A DNA stretch of 64,000 nt from Amyelois transitella (taxonomy: Eukaryota > Arthropoda > Insecta > Lepidoptera > Pyralidae), in contig NC_083525.1 in assembly GCF_032362555.1 (NCBI RefSeq), forward strand, positions 1,659,501 through 1,723,500, in the 5' to 3' direction. Position 1 is the first letter of the stretch; each line of letters opens with the position of its first letter. Shown here in pieces: positions 36,506 to 49,225 of the stretch. The position numbers and the translations under genes were made by a program. A model generated the notes under the pieces. The model saw only the letters and a program-made list of their open reading frames with translations. It made no database searches and was not told where the DNA came from.

Positions 36506-39500
36506 TTTGTCGTCGCCGAGACACCAAATGCAACTAAACTTTAGTCCATATGTTTTTAAACTATCACTTCAAACACACACCCGAACGCCTCAACGATTGC
36601 GGAGAGACTGTTTGAAATTCGAACGCGCGTTCGGTTTTATTTGGACGCCCTAGGAAGGGAGTGTTTTGAACCGGTAATATTTTTGTTTTTTTTTTTAGAG
36701 GATTTTCGACTTTATTACATGCCAGTATTGAGAGATAATATAGGATGCATTTAAGGCTATTCAATAGTGTTGTTTACTACACTGTCTCTGCATGCGGGCG
36801 TTCACGTACGCACGGACAGACGATTTGGAGGTGTTATTAGATAATTGCAATTTGGGTTACATTGACACAGTGATTGTTTGATTAAGTTAAGGTTTTCCTC
36901 GTTTTAATTATAAATCAATTAATTTTTGTTAACATGTTGTGTAGCACGTAGGTATTTTTGATGTCATTAGTCTAGTTTAGGTAAGTGATACCTTTTAAAT
37001 CGTTTTAGTTAATATGATAATAAAATCATGATATTGTTTTAAAACCAGTTTAAATCGAAGTTGGACCACTTTATCTTATTTCAGTGGATGACACGTGATT
37101 TGAAGTCCTAAGTATGTTCTTACTATAAATAATTATGTGATAATATCTACCGTGCGAAGCGGGTCAGGTTGTATGTAAATAATAAGACGGAAAAATAAAC
37201 AAATTGTTATTGTGTCAATTATTATAAATATTGACAAGCAAACTCCGAACAGGAAAATTGTTTAATCCGTTAGGGACCCAATATACTTACAGTTACTGTG
37301 TACATATTCATATAATCACGTCTATATCCCTTGCGGGGTAGACAAAGCCGGCAGTCTTGATAGATTGACGTTCAGCTTTTAGGCTCAATATTAGAATTGA
37401 GATTCAAATAGTGACAGGTTGCTAGCCCATCGCCTAAAAGAAGAATCCGAAGTTTATAAGTATAGGCTTATAAACTTGGGATTCTTCTTTTAAGGGATAG
37501 CCTTTAGCCGCCATTTACGACATCCATGGGAAAGAGTGATCCTATTCTTTGGTCCTATTCTTTTTCAAATTAGTGCCGCGAACCACACGGCACGCTACTA
37601 CTACTACTTACTATGTACCTTTGTCTCTTTCCCCGGGGGGTAGGCAGAGACTACATGTTTCCACTTGCAACGATCCCTGCATACTTCTTTCGCTTCATCC
37701 ACATTCATAACTCTCTTCATGTAAGCTCGGCGGTTTCGGGTACTCTTGACCTGACCTTTAACATGCAACGCTCCATTAACCATGTTACCCGCATTCACTC
37801 TTTGATTATTGTAAAAATATTCGTATTTTTGTTTTCTTTGTATCAAATAAACTGAAACACTGAACTGGACTGATTTGGTAAACGTAGAATTCTCTGTCTA
37901 TCAGAAAAAACCTATAGGTACAGAAATTCCCACAGGAACAAATCCACGCTTAAAAGCTAGTACACATACATACATATAGTCACGTCTATATCCTTTGCGG
38001 GATAGACAGAGCCAAAAGTCTTGAAAAACAAAGATTTATATATGGTGCTAGCCCAAGTTTAAGCAAGCTACAAGAGGAATCCCAAGTTTTACGACATCCG
38101 TAGGAATGATATGAAACACTTCTATTATATCGTTATATAAAGTTCGGCAAACCACACGGCACTTTATATAAAGATATAATGACTGACATATCATTACGCA
38201 TCCGAAACCGCTGACTACAAATTTGGCATGTGAATTCCTTATGTAGTCTAGAAATACAGAGTCCCGACTGTCTCTTCCCGAAAGGAATGAAAATAAACAG
38301 GATTACTGTCTGGCTTTATGATAGCCCCATCGCCTAAAAGAAGAAACCCAAGTTTATAAGAATAAGTAAAATGAAAATAAGTTACTAAAATGATTTTTTA
38401 TTCTTTTCAGGTATTGGTAAATGTCATGATTTATATTTTTGTTAGTAAATATATAAAACCTAAGTCTAAGCACTTTCCCGAAAACCGCATCAAAATCGGT
38501 TCAACGAAACGCGAGGTTATCGCAGACAAACATACCTACATACAATTGAGAACCACATTTTATTAAGTCATTTAAAATTATAATTAAAACAAATCTAAAT
38601 TGTTAAGAATTACGTTTTGTCACAGTTTCTACCGCATGCCTATTTTCCCATTTTTGGTAGGCACTTGCTCGATTTCTTTTTAATTCCAAATGAACTCTAG
38701 TCGCCTTCTACAACTTACAAACGCAAAGATGGGGTAAATAAAACAAGACAGCCTTCTTTTATGTAAATATAATATTATAAGTTATAACTATTAATGTAAC
38801 TTAAATCCATTTTAATCTTACAGTAACACAATATTATAAACCTTTTACACATATGTATATTAAAAAAAAAGCATTTTCTTACAAAACCTCAGTATATATA
38901 TAGATACAGTATGACAATTAAAAAAATTTATATCACCGTTTTCCGGAAAATAACAATAATCACAAGTTAATAAACTTCCTAGTTAATTTATAAACTTTCG
39001 TAGGATTCTAAATGAGAGATGAATTCTATTATCTACGTCCGCATTGACACAAATTGATCATTCATGGTAAATTTATAACCCATATAAACCAGCGGATATG
39101 TATGTATGTATGTAAAATTCTAAACGGCTCGACCAATCACAGAAGAGCTTTTAAGGGAAGAAACATGTCACTAATTCAACCAATCAGAGCGCACATGTCA
39201 TTCGATTATTGCTTAAGTAGATATAATTTTACGCGTGAGTTCGGTTAGTATATCAATTTACGGAAATGTACGTACATACATACATATAATCACGTCCATA
39301 TCCGTTGCGGGGTAGACAGAGGCAACAGTCTTAAAAAGACTGATAGGCCACGTTTAGCTGTTTGGCTTAATGATAGAATTAAGATTCAAATAGTGACAGG
39401 TTGCTAGTCTGTCGCCTAAAAGAAGAATCCTACGGAAATATGAACGTAAAATTATACAATTCATCTCTCGTTTAGAAACTTGCTGTTCTTGTTATTTTCC

Positions 39501-39745
39501 AGTGACATATACACAGACAATATACATTTATAATTAATTTTTAACACTAAGAAAAGTGAACTTAAACCTGAACGTAATATTAAAAAAAAAAAAAAAACAT
39601 TGATTTATTACTTGTTTGTGTAATCAATCATTAATCAATCAATCGATTCCAAATGACGCTTGATTCAATAACTCATTTAATTTATCTCAACTATCACTCA
39701 TGTCTTTTACTTCTTCCAAATACTGGCCATAAACGTTATTCGAAA
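36506..39745. other. Calcium-binding gene to Vps29 intergenic
   Basis: Antisense family A SINEs at 37310-37595 (with a small internal inverted duplication at 37435-37490), 37965-38165 and 39268-39430; a minus-strand LINE tail at 37604-37780. 36506-37300 should include the calcium-binding gene promoter and 5' UTR; 38200-39260 has no recognised element. Confidence 0.5.
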
Positions 39746-42496
39746 TTACTGGGCCTTCTTAAACTCGATCCTCTCAACCTTGACTTCGTCGCCGAGGAGT
39801 TTGTACACGTATGTGACCACGGTGGAGCTCTGGATGTCCATGAGGACGAAGGAGGGTGTGGCGTTTCTGAAATAAGGAGTATACATACATACATACATAA
39901 AATCACGCCTCTTTCCCGGAGGGGTAGGCAGAGACTACCTCTTTCCACTTGCCACGATCTCTGCATATTACCTTCGCTTCATCCACATTCATAACTCTCT
40001 TCATGCAAGCTCGGCGGTTTCGGGAACTTTTGACCTGAGTATACATATGTAATACATACATATATAATACATAACACGGCCTCCGTGGCGCAGCGGTAGT
40101 ACGCTTGTCTGTGACACCGGAGGTCCCGGGTTCGAATCCCGGCCAGGGTGTGATGAGAAAAGAACTTTTTCTGATTGGCCTGGGTCTTGGATGTCTATCT
40201 ATCTATATATAAGTATTTATTATAAAATATAGTATCGTTGAGTTAGTATCTCGTAACACAAGTCTCGAACTTATTTCGGGGCTAACTCAATCTGTGTAAT
40301 TTGTCCCGTATATATTATTTATTTATTATCCACATAATCACGTCTATGTCCCTTGCGGGGTAGACAGAGCCAACAGTCTTGAAAAGACTGATAGCCTAAA
40401 AGAAACACCTAGAAGAAGAATCCCAAGTTCCAAAGCCTATCCCTAAGTCGCCTTTTACGACATCCATGGGAAAGAGATGGAGTGGTTGTTCTCTTTTTTT
40501 CTATACTGGGAACCACACGGCAATAAGGAGTGTGCAACATCTATTTCAGAATCTCTTTTGTAAAGGTTGGCTTGAGAACAATGCTTATTCATTTAATGTC
40601 TTAATCTTAACCTAAATCTATAGATATATATTTATTTATCAATTTCTAATTCAGTCAAACATTTTACCTGAATAGCGGACTGTAAGCCCCTGTAGCCGAG
40701 CCCGGGTTAATGTAGAACTTATTCTCATGCTCATAAGCCTCAAAGCGGTGCGTGTGACCGGAGATCAAGATGTCCACGTCTAGTTGCCTTTGAACCAGAG
40801 CGAGAGACTCTTCATCACCCCATGGAACCACCTGATGGCCGTGAATGAGCCCGATACGGAACTGACCTACTGTTATCACCTTCTGCTCAGGATATGTTGA
40901 GTTCTATAACATAGAGATGTTACTAAAGTTAAAAGTCAGTAGTTCTTATTATATCTTACAGGTTTGTTATGTCATTTCGTGTAAACCTAACATTGGTGGT
41001 TGCATCAGTAAAATGCGTGTGGCGATAAAAGGCACAGGTTCGAATCCTACCTCGGCTATGTACCATAACTATTTTCAAAGTTATTTGCATTAGTTTAAAT
41101 AAATAATAATAGATGGAGAGGATGAATGAAAACAGGTTGACTAAGCAGATATACAAGGAGAGTGTGGAGGGAAAGGTCGGGGTGGGAAGACCTAGACGAA
41201 CATATCTTGATCAAATTAAGGACGTCCTGGTGAAGGGTCAGGTCAAAAGTGCCAGAAACCGCCGAGCTTGCATGAAGAGAGTTATGAATGTGGATGAAGC
41301 AAAGGAAGTATGCAGGGATCGTGGCAAGTGGAAAGAGGTAGTCTCTGCCTACCCCTCCGGGAAAGAGGCGTGAGTTTATGTATGTATGTATGTTTAAATA
41401 AAAACCAATGCTCTAACGGTGACGGAATACATTGTGAGAAAACCTGCACATTCAGGCAGCTATATGTGTAACCATGATCAATCCAATACAGGTTAAGTTC
41501 CCCTGCTAAGTTATGGTGGTCAGACTTATCCAACCCAGGATCCAGGAGAAAGAAGTTGTGTAACCCTATTTTCGGTTTCATTTATTCGCAAAAGACTTTA
41601 ATGCAGTGAAGTGACTTTTAAAAGACTGCCTTAATTAGATGCATCCGTTAAACAGGATCTCCTCCCAATAAGAACCCCCCAAATATTTAATGCAATTCTC
41701 TCAATTTTGAGAATTGGAAACAAAATTTTACACATTATTAACTTAACACATAGCCTGCCATGTCCGTCACCATATAAAATCTTTGTATTTGCAAATCTAC
41801 TATGGCAGGCTAAGGAACAGGTTAAGGAACAAATGCTAATTGGCAATGAAAATAAAAAAATACAATTACCTCATCAAAATCCCCTCTCACAACATGGACG
41901 TCACTGGCCAAAGTCTTCAAATAATCATAAGACTCCTTCGTACAAAGATTCCCAGTACATAATATATGCTGAATCCTACCCGGAAGGAGAAGTTTCTTGA
42001 ATTTCGGAGGCAGGCTACTGCAGCGATGAGGGATGTGAAGGTCACCAAGCACCAGCACTAACTGGAAATTTTTAATTTCAAAAATTAAGTATGGATTTGT
42101 GTTGTCCCTGTTATTGTTACGGCCAAAGGTAAATTTGCGGAAAACTTTAGCCAAGGCAAATACAATTCGCAAGACAACCAGCTTCATTCTCTAAGACAGA
42201 TATACTTTTTAAGGTATTTCCTGGGTTGTTATTCATATAAAAGTTAATCAGACCCATTCTTATTGGATGCCAAAGATATTTCATCAATTTGGGAATTCAA
42301 ATTTCAACACATCACCAAAGTGTTTATGAATTAGTTTCCTCTCAATTGTTCATAGCCTTAGTAATGATTTTATTAAAATTTACCAACTAGTGCATGATAG
42401 TTGATTTACACTTAACTTTTTAACTAGTTCAAACAAAAAGAATCCTGTAAAACGATATAAAAATAGGGCGTAGTAAAGATCTAATTAACTCACCAT
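39746..42496 (-). CDS. Vps29: Vacuolar protein sorting 29 (retromer subunit), 183 aa
   Basis: Retromer cargo-recognition subunit that binds Vps35 and acts in endosome-to-Golgi sorting. Exons: ATG alone at 42494-42496 followed by donor GTGAGT; 41870-42061; 40668-40903; 39746-39866 (stop TAA). Total 183 aa against about 182 in human. The metallophosphoesterase-like fold is clear: GDLHIPHR (residues 7-14), [23 protein letters not shown] and [10 protein letters not shown]. Placing the start codon in its own exon is inferred from the conserved N-terminus [12 protein letters not shown] and the first in-frame ATG with a strong donor. Head-to-head with egl, 1.1 kb apart. Confidence 0.93.
39889..40040 (-). 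mobile_element. LINE tail fragment
   Basis: CATA run then the complement of the LINE C-terminal end (GCCTCTTTCCCGGAGGGGTA), in Vps29 intron 3. Confidence 0.65.
40075..40328 (+). mobile_element. Family B tRNA SINE, full length
   Basis: Head, A and B boxes, body and ATTT tail; in Vps29 intron 3. Confidence 0.85.
40330..40525 (-). mobile_element. Family A SINE copy
   Basis: Antisense copy with an internal deletion of the middle segment, directly after the family B tail. Confidence 0.65.
41005..41545 (+). mobile_element. Family D SINE split by a LINE 3' fragment
   Basis: Family D head 41005-41103, LINE insert 41104-41391, family D remainder from 41403. The LINE is flanked by GTTTAAATAAA at 41093-41103 and 41392-41402 (11-bp target duplication). 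The insert is 5'-truncated, keeps an open frame for [11 protein letters not shown] and [14 protein letters not shown], and ends in a TATG tail. Confidence 0.75.
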
Positions 42497-43620
42497 TTTA
42501 TTGACCAATTAGAAATTTAAATAAGAGAAATTACAAGATCGCTGTAGTGAATCGGCCTCTGCTATTGATGAAAATTTATGTTAAATAACTGGATAATTGC
42601 GTGATTGTAGTATTTGCTTAAGAAATGATGTTTATAAATTTCTTGTTGAATTGAAAGTTATCCAGAAAAATATTAAGTCACAATGACATCAATGACAAGC
42701 CGACAGCGGGACAATCTTGTTGACAAATGTGACGGACAGTAGATTTTGACTTTACTTTTTTCAAAACGTTCCTTATCATGTCATCATCCTTATCATACTT
42801 TATATGCAAAAATAAATAAATAAATTACTACTTATTAAAATGAAAGTTGATAGTCCTGGGATGTACGTACAATATGTACATACCTATTTATGTTAAAAAT
42901 GTTTATAATTTTTTACTCAAAAAACTCCAGAATTTTAACGGAATTCCACATGTTCTGGTCTTATGTGGAACGAAATGTGTACTAAGTTTAAATAAAAAGT
43001 TGTAATTCTCTATGGCAAGAATGTTGTCATAATGGCAAATATTTCCCATAAAAAGTGATTATAGTAAACTCGGTCGGGCTGCTAAACGCATACAAAACCG
43101 GTTATTGTCGAAATTTTTGTGAAAAGCTAATTTTCATGACCTTCCTGACTTCTTAATACTTGTTTATTTGGTTCGTTGCCAAAAATATACTTACAGAACA
43201 TTGAAATTACTTAACGGGTTAATACCTAAGTGTCATACTCCGTGGGGGGACCTGGTGACCTGCAGTACATGTGTTTTTGACGTCTACACCAGATCTCTAC
43301 ATCATAAATAATTTATTTGATACTGTTATTAACTTCAAAATTAATTATAACTAGATTTGAGGTTTGTGCTAAACCTACATCGATTGTGCTGTGGAGTGAA
43401 TAAAGATGTTGTCATTTTTCTCTCCCCTCATAGACCGGACGTCTGATGTTGTAACAAGGGTAGTCGTATACATAATTATGGCAACATTGATCTGATTTCC
43501 TCTATTTTCTATGGCTCAGGTGTGCGAGTAGAAAAGAAAAATTTAATGGTGTTGTGTGTGACACATATACGTAGAAAAAATTTAGTGTAAGATTATCACA
43601 TTGGCACCAACGGCAGGGAA
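42497..43620. promoter_or_regulatory. Vps29-egl shared upstream region
   Basis: 1.1 kb between divergent start codons with none of the common repeats. It must hold the 5' UTRs of both genes unless further upstream exons exist; no specific promoter motif is claimed. Confidence 0.4.
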
Positions 43621-46185
43621 ATGGAATCAATGGAATATGAGCTCGCCAGAAACCTCACTCTGTTGTTTTTCGTGGAACGCCTGCTCGACAAAGGCGAGCC
43701 GCGTACGTTGCACGATCTTTCCTGCCAGTTTGGTGCCAAGGGTTTCACGAAGGAGATGCGACAGATCGCTGGCGGGTCGCAGTCGGGATTAAAGAAGTTC
43801 CTGGCCCAGTACCCGGCGTTGTTCAACATAGACGGGGACTATGTTGATATCAACACATTCCAGAAGCATCCTAGTGGGGTTGGCGCATCGTCCAATAACG
43901 ATTACATCGAAGAGGCGAAGGAATACTTCGCGAGCAAGATGATCCAGTACGGGGAAGGTACAGAAGTTCCGATTAAAAGTCTCCTTGGTCACCGCAGCCA
44001 GGCGTCGCCGCAAGTGCGTCACATCTCCGGGCAGCGCATCAAGGAGTTCAAGGAATTCCTTATGAAGCACCCGGACACCTTCCAAATTATCGAAGACAAC
44101 GTCGTTCTAGTCAGTGAGAATCATAGGAGAGGTAACACACACAGTAATTCTGAACAATTTCACAACCTACCCGTAGCTAATATAAACACAGATACTGCCC
44201 AGCAATTGTTGGACTACGTCGCCCAATGTATAGAGGCAAAAGGCCCTGTTATGGTCGATCAACTCTTCCATCTTATCGTATCTCGTTTCCCTCAAGAATA
44301 TTGGTATCAGATGTTCAAATCGCCTGCTGATTTGAGTGCCTTCCTTAAGTTATTCTCAGATAGCTTCCACGTTCAGTCAAATCTGGTGACTCTTATTAGT
44401 AAACCAAAAATTCCTGTAATGTATTTAAATGCAAAATCTAAAGTGAAGACTGAAGCACCAAAGCCTGTGGTGGAAGAGAAGTCGTTATCGCCGGCTCCAC
44501 CTACAGTAGTGAGCCCTACCCCGTCTGATGGTAAACAAAGTCCAGCAAACAGAATACTCAGCCCCATAGAATCTCCCCGTGGTCCTCAGGCAAATATAGC
44601 AAATCAAACCTTAAAACAGAGGATCAATTCTATTGTTATAAAAAATTTAGCAGAAAACATGGTCAGGGATAGGGTTAACAATCATTTGAATGCCCGCAGT
44701 TCTGAAGAAATGAATGGAACACCAAGCATAAGGAATAATATGATGGGTGATGCGTGGCGGCAAAAAGTGCTACAGTGCACCGCTGTCATCGCTAGTGTTA
44801 GAGAGTGCGCCACACTCATGGATAGTATTATGCTCCCTAAACGTAACACAAAAGCCATAGTGTCCTTCGACTGTGAGGGAATAAACTTGGGCTTGAAGGG
44901 AATATTAACGTTATGTCAGATTGCGACCATGAATGGCGAAGTTTACATATTGGATATTATGGCATGCCCTGGAATGGTTATGGAAGGTAAAATAAAAGAT
45001 TTACTGGAAAGTGAAAATGTTGTCAAAATCATACACGACTGCAGGAATGACTCTGTCAATTTGTATAATCAATTTGAGATTACTTTAAAGAATGTTTTTG
45101 ATACACAAGCGGCCCATGCTGTGTTGCAGTTACAGCAACAAGGTGTGCCTGTTTACAAAGTTAAAAATTTGAGCCTCAATGCATTGTGTGAATTGTACAA
45201 TGCCCCTATGAACCCAATGAAGGAACAACTAAAAAATGTTTACCGCAGGGATCAACGCTACTGGGCTAGAAGACCGTTGACAAAAGATATGATTATTTAT
45301 TCCGCCTCAGATGTGCTTTCATTAGTCAATCCTGCTATATATGCTTATATGTCTAGCAATATAAAGCCAGAAAACCAACAGCTTTTTGAGGAATTGAGCA
45401 ATGAACAGGTATTCATGCACATCCAGCCTACAGAAGTCAAATTAAGGAAAAGACAGAGGAAGATCAATACAGAAGTTGGGGAGCTCAAACAAAAATTAGC
45501 AGAAACTACTAAAAATATTGTGTTGAGCAACAGAGAGATAAGATTGCTTAGGTATTTGGAACTCACAGAAGAAGAAAAGGAAAAATTAAAAGGATGTCAC
45601 AAAATATCGAAGAAGTTGGAGAAATTGGAAGCTATTGGCCAAGATAAAGATTCTGACTCAGATGACGATGAAAGAGAAAACGAAATGGCCAGCTTAGAAT
45701 CCAATCCTTCCGACCCTATCTCTTCCCCACACTCTACTCAACCTCCAAGCCTCACAGAATCCATGCAAATGATGGACGAAATATTGTCAGACACAAATAT
45801 GGACAAAGTTGAAAAGATAAATCGTTTGGAGGCCATTTTGTCTGCCGTGGCGCCGCTTAGTGGAGAACTCGAAGACAAGTTCTCGCAGACTATGGAACAG
45901 ACACTGCCATTGCTCAAGAATAAAGATTGGTCCAACCTGAGCCAAATTTTGAACATAGGGGAGCCTGACAGAAAGAACTGTGACTGCAGATGCCATAGTT
46001 CCAACTATGACGACCCCAAATGCAATGATCTCAATGAAGTGAAGAAATCAGAAGTGGGATCTCAGACTCTCAGTACAGGGGACATAGTGATTACAAGGAT
46101 CCACTTCAGGGAAGAAGATAAAGCTAACGAAAGGATCCTCGACGCGAGTCCGGCCAGTAAACGTGCCGGGATAAACATGTCTTGA
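43621..46185 (+). CDS. egl: Egalitarian, dynein/BicD RNA-transport adaptor, 854 aa
   Basis: RNA-binding adaptor linking localised mRNAs to Bicaudal-D and dynein light chain. The N-terminus (MESMEYELARN, TLHDLSCQFGAKGFTKEM) matches the insect Egl BicD-binding region, so the first ATG is used. A DEDDy 3'-5' exonuclease-like domain spans about residues 410-585, with D417 and E419 (FDCEG), D473/D477 (HDCRND), and Y560 with D564 (YSASD) all kept. From family knowledge the exonuclease fold serves mainly as an RNA-binding platform and catalysis appears dispensable. The C-terminus holds an LC8-type dynein light chain motif, GSQT at residues 813-816. The CDS is one uninterrupted exon; Drosophila Egl is about 1,000 aa, so this protein is somewhat shorter. 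Confidence 0.95.
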   Translation: MESMEYELARNLTLLFFVERLLDKGEPRTLHDLSCQFGAKGFTKEMRQIAGGSQSGLKKFLAQYPALFNIDGDYVDINTFQKHPSGVGASSNNDYIEEAKEYFASKMIQYGEGTEVPIKSLLGHRSQASPQVRHISGQRIKEFKEFLMKHPDTFQIIEDNVVLVSENHRRGNTHSNSEQFHNLPVANINTDTAQQLLDYVAQCIEAKGPVMVDQLFHLIVSRFPQEYWYQMFKSPADLSAFLKLFSDSFHVQSNLVTLISKPKIPVMYLNAKSKVKTEAPKPVVEEKSLSPAPPTVVSPTPSDGKQSPANRILSPIESPRGPQANIANQTLKQRINSIVIKNLAENMVRDRVNNHLNARSSEEMNGTPSIRNNMMGDAWRQKVLQCTAVIASVRECATLMDSIMLPKRNTKAIVSFDCEGINLGLKGILTLCQIATMNGEVYILDIMACPGMVMEGKIKDLLESENVVKIIHDCRNDSVNLYNQFEITLKNVFDTQAAHAVLQLQQQGVPVYKVKNLSLNALCELYNAPMNPMKEQLKNVYRRDQRYWARRPLTKDMIIYSASDVLSLVNPAIYAYMSSNIKPENQQLFEELSNEQVFMHIQPTEVKLRKRQRKINTEVGELKQKLAETTKNIVLSNREIRLLRYLELTEEEKEKLKGCHKISKKLEKLEAIGQDKDSDSDDDERENEMASLESNPSDPISSPHSTQPPSLTESMQMMDEILSDTNMDKVEKINRLEAILSAVAPLSGELEDKFSQTMEQTLPLLKNKDWSNLSQILNIGEPDRKNCDCRCHSSNYDDPKCNDLNEVKKSEVGSQTLSTGDIVITRIHFREEDKANERILDASPASKRAGINMS

Positions 46186-48650
46186 TGATGCTCAGGTTCT
46201 TCCATATTTCCGAGTGCCACAGTTAATTTTCTGAGCTCTTCTGTATGTGATCATTATTTTGTAGTTTAAGTTCAATCACTGATCTAGTTCTGGAGTATGG
46301 TAGCGGTGCGACGCCGCGAGATGAATAAATTAAGTTTAATATGAGGTCTTGCATTACCGAGTGTATGAACGCCTACGCTATTTGCTCATTTGAGCGAGAA
46401 TGCGCGTGTACATTCGAATAATGCAACTGTTATTCGCATAATATTACAGCTACTTCGTTCCTACATCGGGAACGAGTAGTATGTGCTGACCAGACTTGTA
46501 TTAATTTATTTATGTTGGCTATTGCCTGTTAAGTAATTCAAACTTTGTGATACACTATCAAGGCCTCTTTTTCTCGGTCTATTTTGAATTGTAAATAAGA
46601 TAAACTCTGTTTAGCATGCATAATCTTTACATCCCAAATCACGATAGGAGTGCTTCTCTGATAGGCTTATAGTGATGTACATACCTACATATTTATTTAT
46701 AACACTAGGTATGTCTGTAGCGTGATCGTTACTAACCTTTATCAAGGATGGCAATAATAGCTGTATACAATAAAGTGGTTTTTTTATTGTAAAATATTTA
46801 TAAAATTAGGTGTACACTTGTATTTATAAAACATGTTTTAAAAATATTAAAAATGGTATAGGGTTAGTGTTTATTGAATGAAGTTTTATATCGTAGGGTG
46901 AAAGTGGTGCTTTTAAAGGGTTGGTTTCGACCATTTTGTTTCGTTGGCGCGTAGGCATTTGCAAAGTTAACTGTTACACCGTAGAATGACTGAAGGTCTA
47001 GTATTTCTGTTCTAAAATGTGCCTTCGAGTCATATCCGACGAATGCCTTATCGAAATGTGAATTTGTAGTACTTTTTATACGTATTTTGTAGTGTGAATT
47101 CAGTATCAGACTTTAGACGGGTTACTTTGTAACTGGAGCGACATATCCTAGGACCCAATGTTAAAACCTCGAATGTTAGACAGTTGTAAATATTGACGCA
47201 TTTTGTCAATTTCTGTTGAATAGATTAATTCATAAGTGACGCGAACGCCGTATCAACTCATAAATATTCCGTGTTCGGCGAATTAAAAAAAAATCGCGTT
47301 TAACCGCCTTATTTGAGTGAAACTTTTCCTAAGGGGCATCACTATAAAATGTTCAGGTTTTAGCACATTGAAAGCGTAGAAGCGGGTGTAGTTCAACCAG
47401 AGACTACTTTAAAATTTATCTACGTCTGTCATTTTTTGTAAAACCTAAAGACTTACAGTAAAGTATGGAGCAGTTTGGGAAGCATGTAGAATAATTAAAA
47501 AGGATATTTAACACCTGAAATACATTATTGGACGAGTGAGTTTAATTTGTATTTTTTTTTAATCTGGCATATTTTTAGTCTTCAAAAGTTATGCATGATA
47601 ACCGTCAGTGCAATAATCAATTGTTTTCAATGTTAATGAATATCATGCATAATAAAATGTCTATAATCAATTTGTTTTTACCAACTCTGCGTGTTCTTAT
47701 ATTTTCTGTCAATTGACTACATAACTCCCGTTTCTGCGCTTGCGATATGAATGAAGTATTTTGTTGAAAATAGTGATATTTGTACCTTTCTAAGCCTGTT
47801 GAATTCATTCGAATAGTTTATTTTTACGTTATTTAATGCAGTCTAAATGTGTTAAAAACTAAGCTATATTTACACGCTTTTTGCTTATTTCTTAGAAAAC
47901 TGCCTTGTATATTGTTATAGTCTTATGTATTAAAAAACAGTATTGTATCCAAAAAAGCACAGAAAAGATAGACTTTAAATGAATGCATACATAGAAATTA
48001 TACCATTTTGGATGAATATGCTCTGATGTGTTCATTTACAGTCTTTTTAAGAGTACATTTTTTAAATGTACCCTACTATAGTTAACACTTTTTCTTTTAG
48101 TCCTCTTACACATTACACTAATAAATAGATTAAGGTAAACTCGATGTAAACAAAACTTGTCATTGGTGCATTTGTAAACAAAATTATCCTAATTTATTTT
48201 GGTATTTTAAACTTTTTTTTTATTATACATTTTGTGCCTTATCCACTCAGCACAATTTATGGTAGGTCTGTTAACAATCTTTGTATTGTATACGTGAACC
48301 TTTTTTCAGTGCCACTATAGTAATATTTTTACTATTTATAAGGAAGCATTTCCGTTAGTCAATTTAAGGCCTAACCACGTATATTATTTTTCTAATATTT
48401 GGAAATTTTAACGTATCACCGGAATCTAACCGATTGCATTGAAAAGGTGAATTGTGTAATGTGGCAAATATTAGGTTACTAATTTGCGCATTGTTTATGT
48501 TTATTATAAATAAAAAGTTGTAATAAATGTAGTCGTTTGAATTTATGCAGTTTCCCTGAGTAATGAATAAGAAAGTACTCCTTGATTCACTAACGTTTAT
48601 AAGCAATGACTTATCTTCGCTGTTTTTAAGCTGAAGGCGAAAGGTAAGAA
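46186..48650. other. Repeat-poor stretch downstream of egl
   Basis: About 2.4 kb in which I see none of the SINE, Helitron-like or LINE families that otherwise recur every 0.5-1 kb. No coding exon is recognised. The first several hundred bases are likely egl 3' UTR; the rest may be an extended 3' UTR or simply unique AT-rich DNA. Confidence 0.4.
46769..46774 (+). terminator. Putative egl poly(A) signal (distal)
   Basis: AATAAA followed by a GT/T-rich stretch. A nearer AATAAA lies at 46324-46329. Either could end egl transcripts, giving 3' UTRs of about 140 or 590 bp. Confidence 0.45.
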
Positions 48651-48813
48651 ATGTGCCTTGTCAGCGTTCATTCTACCACCGAGGCATAGGCTCGGGGCCG
48701 CGTGCGCAATTACCATGGTATACATATAAGCGAGACGCTGGTGGATTCCTCGGCACAGATTCTCTACTAGATGTTTTTAATAAAATCGTCCTGTTCGGTA
48801 TCTCTCTTCCTAC

Positions 48814-49225
48814 ATTTACATACATATGGTCACGTCTATATCCCTTGTGGGGTAGACAGAACGAAAAGTTTTGAAAAGACTGATCGGTCACCTTTAACTA
48901 TTTGGCATAATAACAGAATTGAGATTCAAATAGTGACAGGTTGCTAACCCATCGCCTAAAAAAAGAATTCCAAGTTTGTAAGCCTTTCCCTTAGTCGCCT
49001 TTTACGACATCCATGGGAAAGAGATGCAGTGGTCCTATTCCTTTCTGTATTGGTGTCGGGAACCACACGGCACTACATATACTTAGTCACGACTATATCC
49101 CTTGCGGGGCAGACAGAGCCAACAGTCTTGAAAAGATTGATAGGCCGCCTTCAGCTGTTTGGAGATTTAAATAGTGACAGGTTGCTAGCCCATCGCTTTA
49201 AAGAAGAATCCCGAATCTGTAATAA
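48814..49225 (-). mobile_element. Two family A SINEs in a row
   Basis: Full copy 48814-49073 and a partial copy 49080-49225, same orientation. 49226-49735 is AT-rich with nothing recognised. Confidence 0.65.

Noticed and set aside
36420-36653. Plus-strand 77-aa ORF
   Set aside because: It is the antisense shadow of the first exon of the calcium-binding gene.
39653-39994. Plus-strand 113-aa ORF
   Set aside because: Antisense of the last Vps29 exon running into LINE tail sequence.
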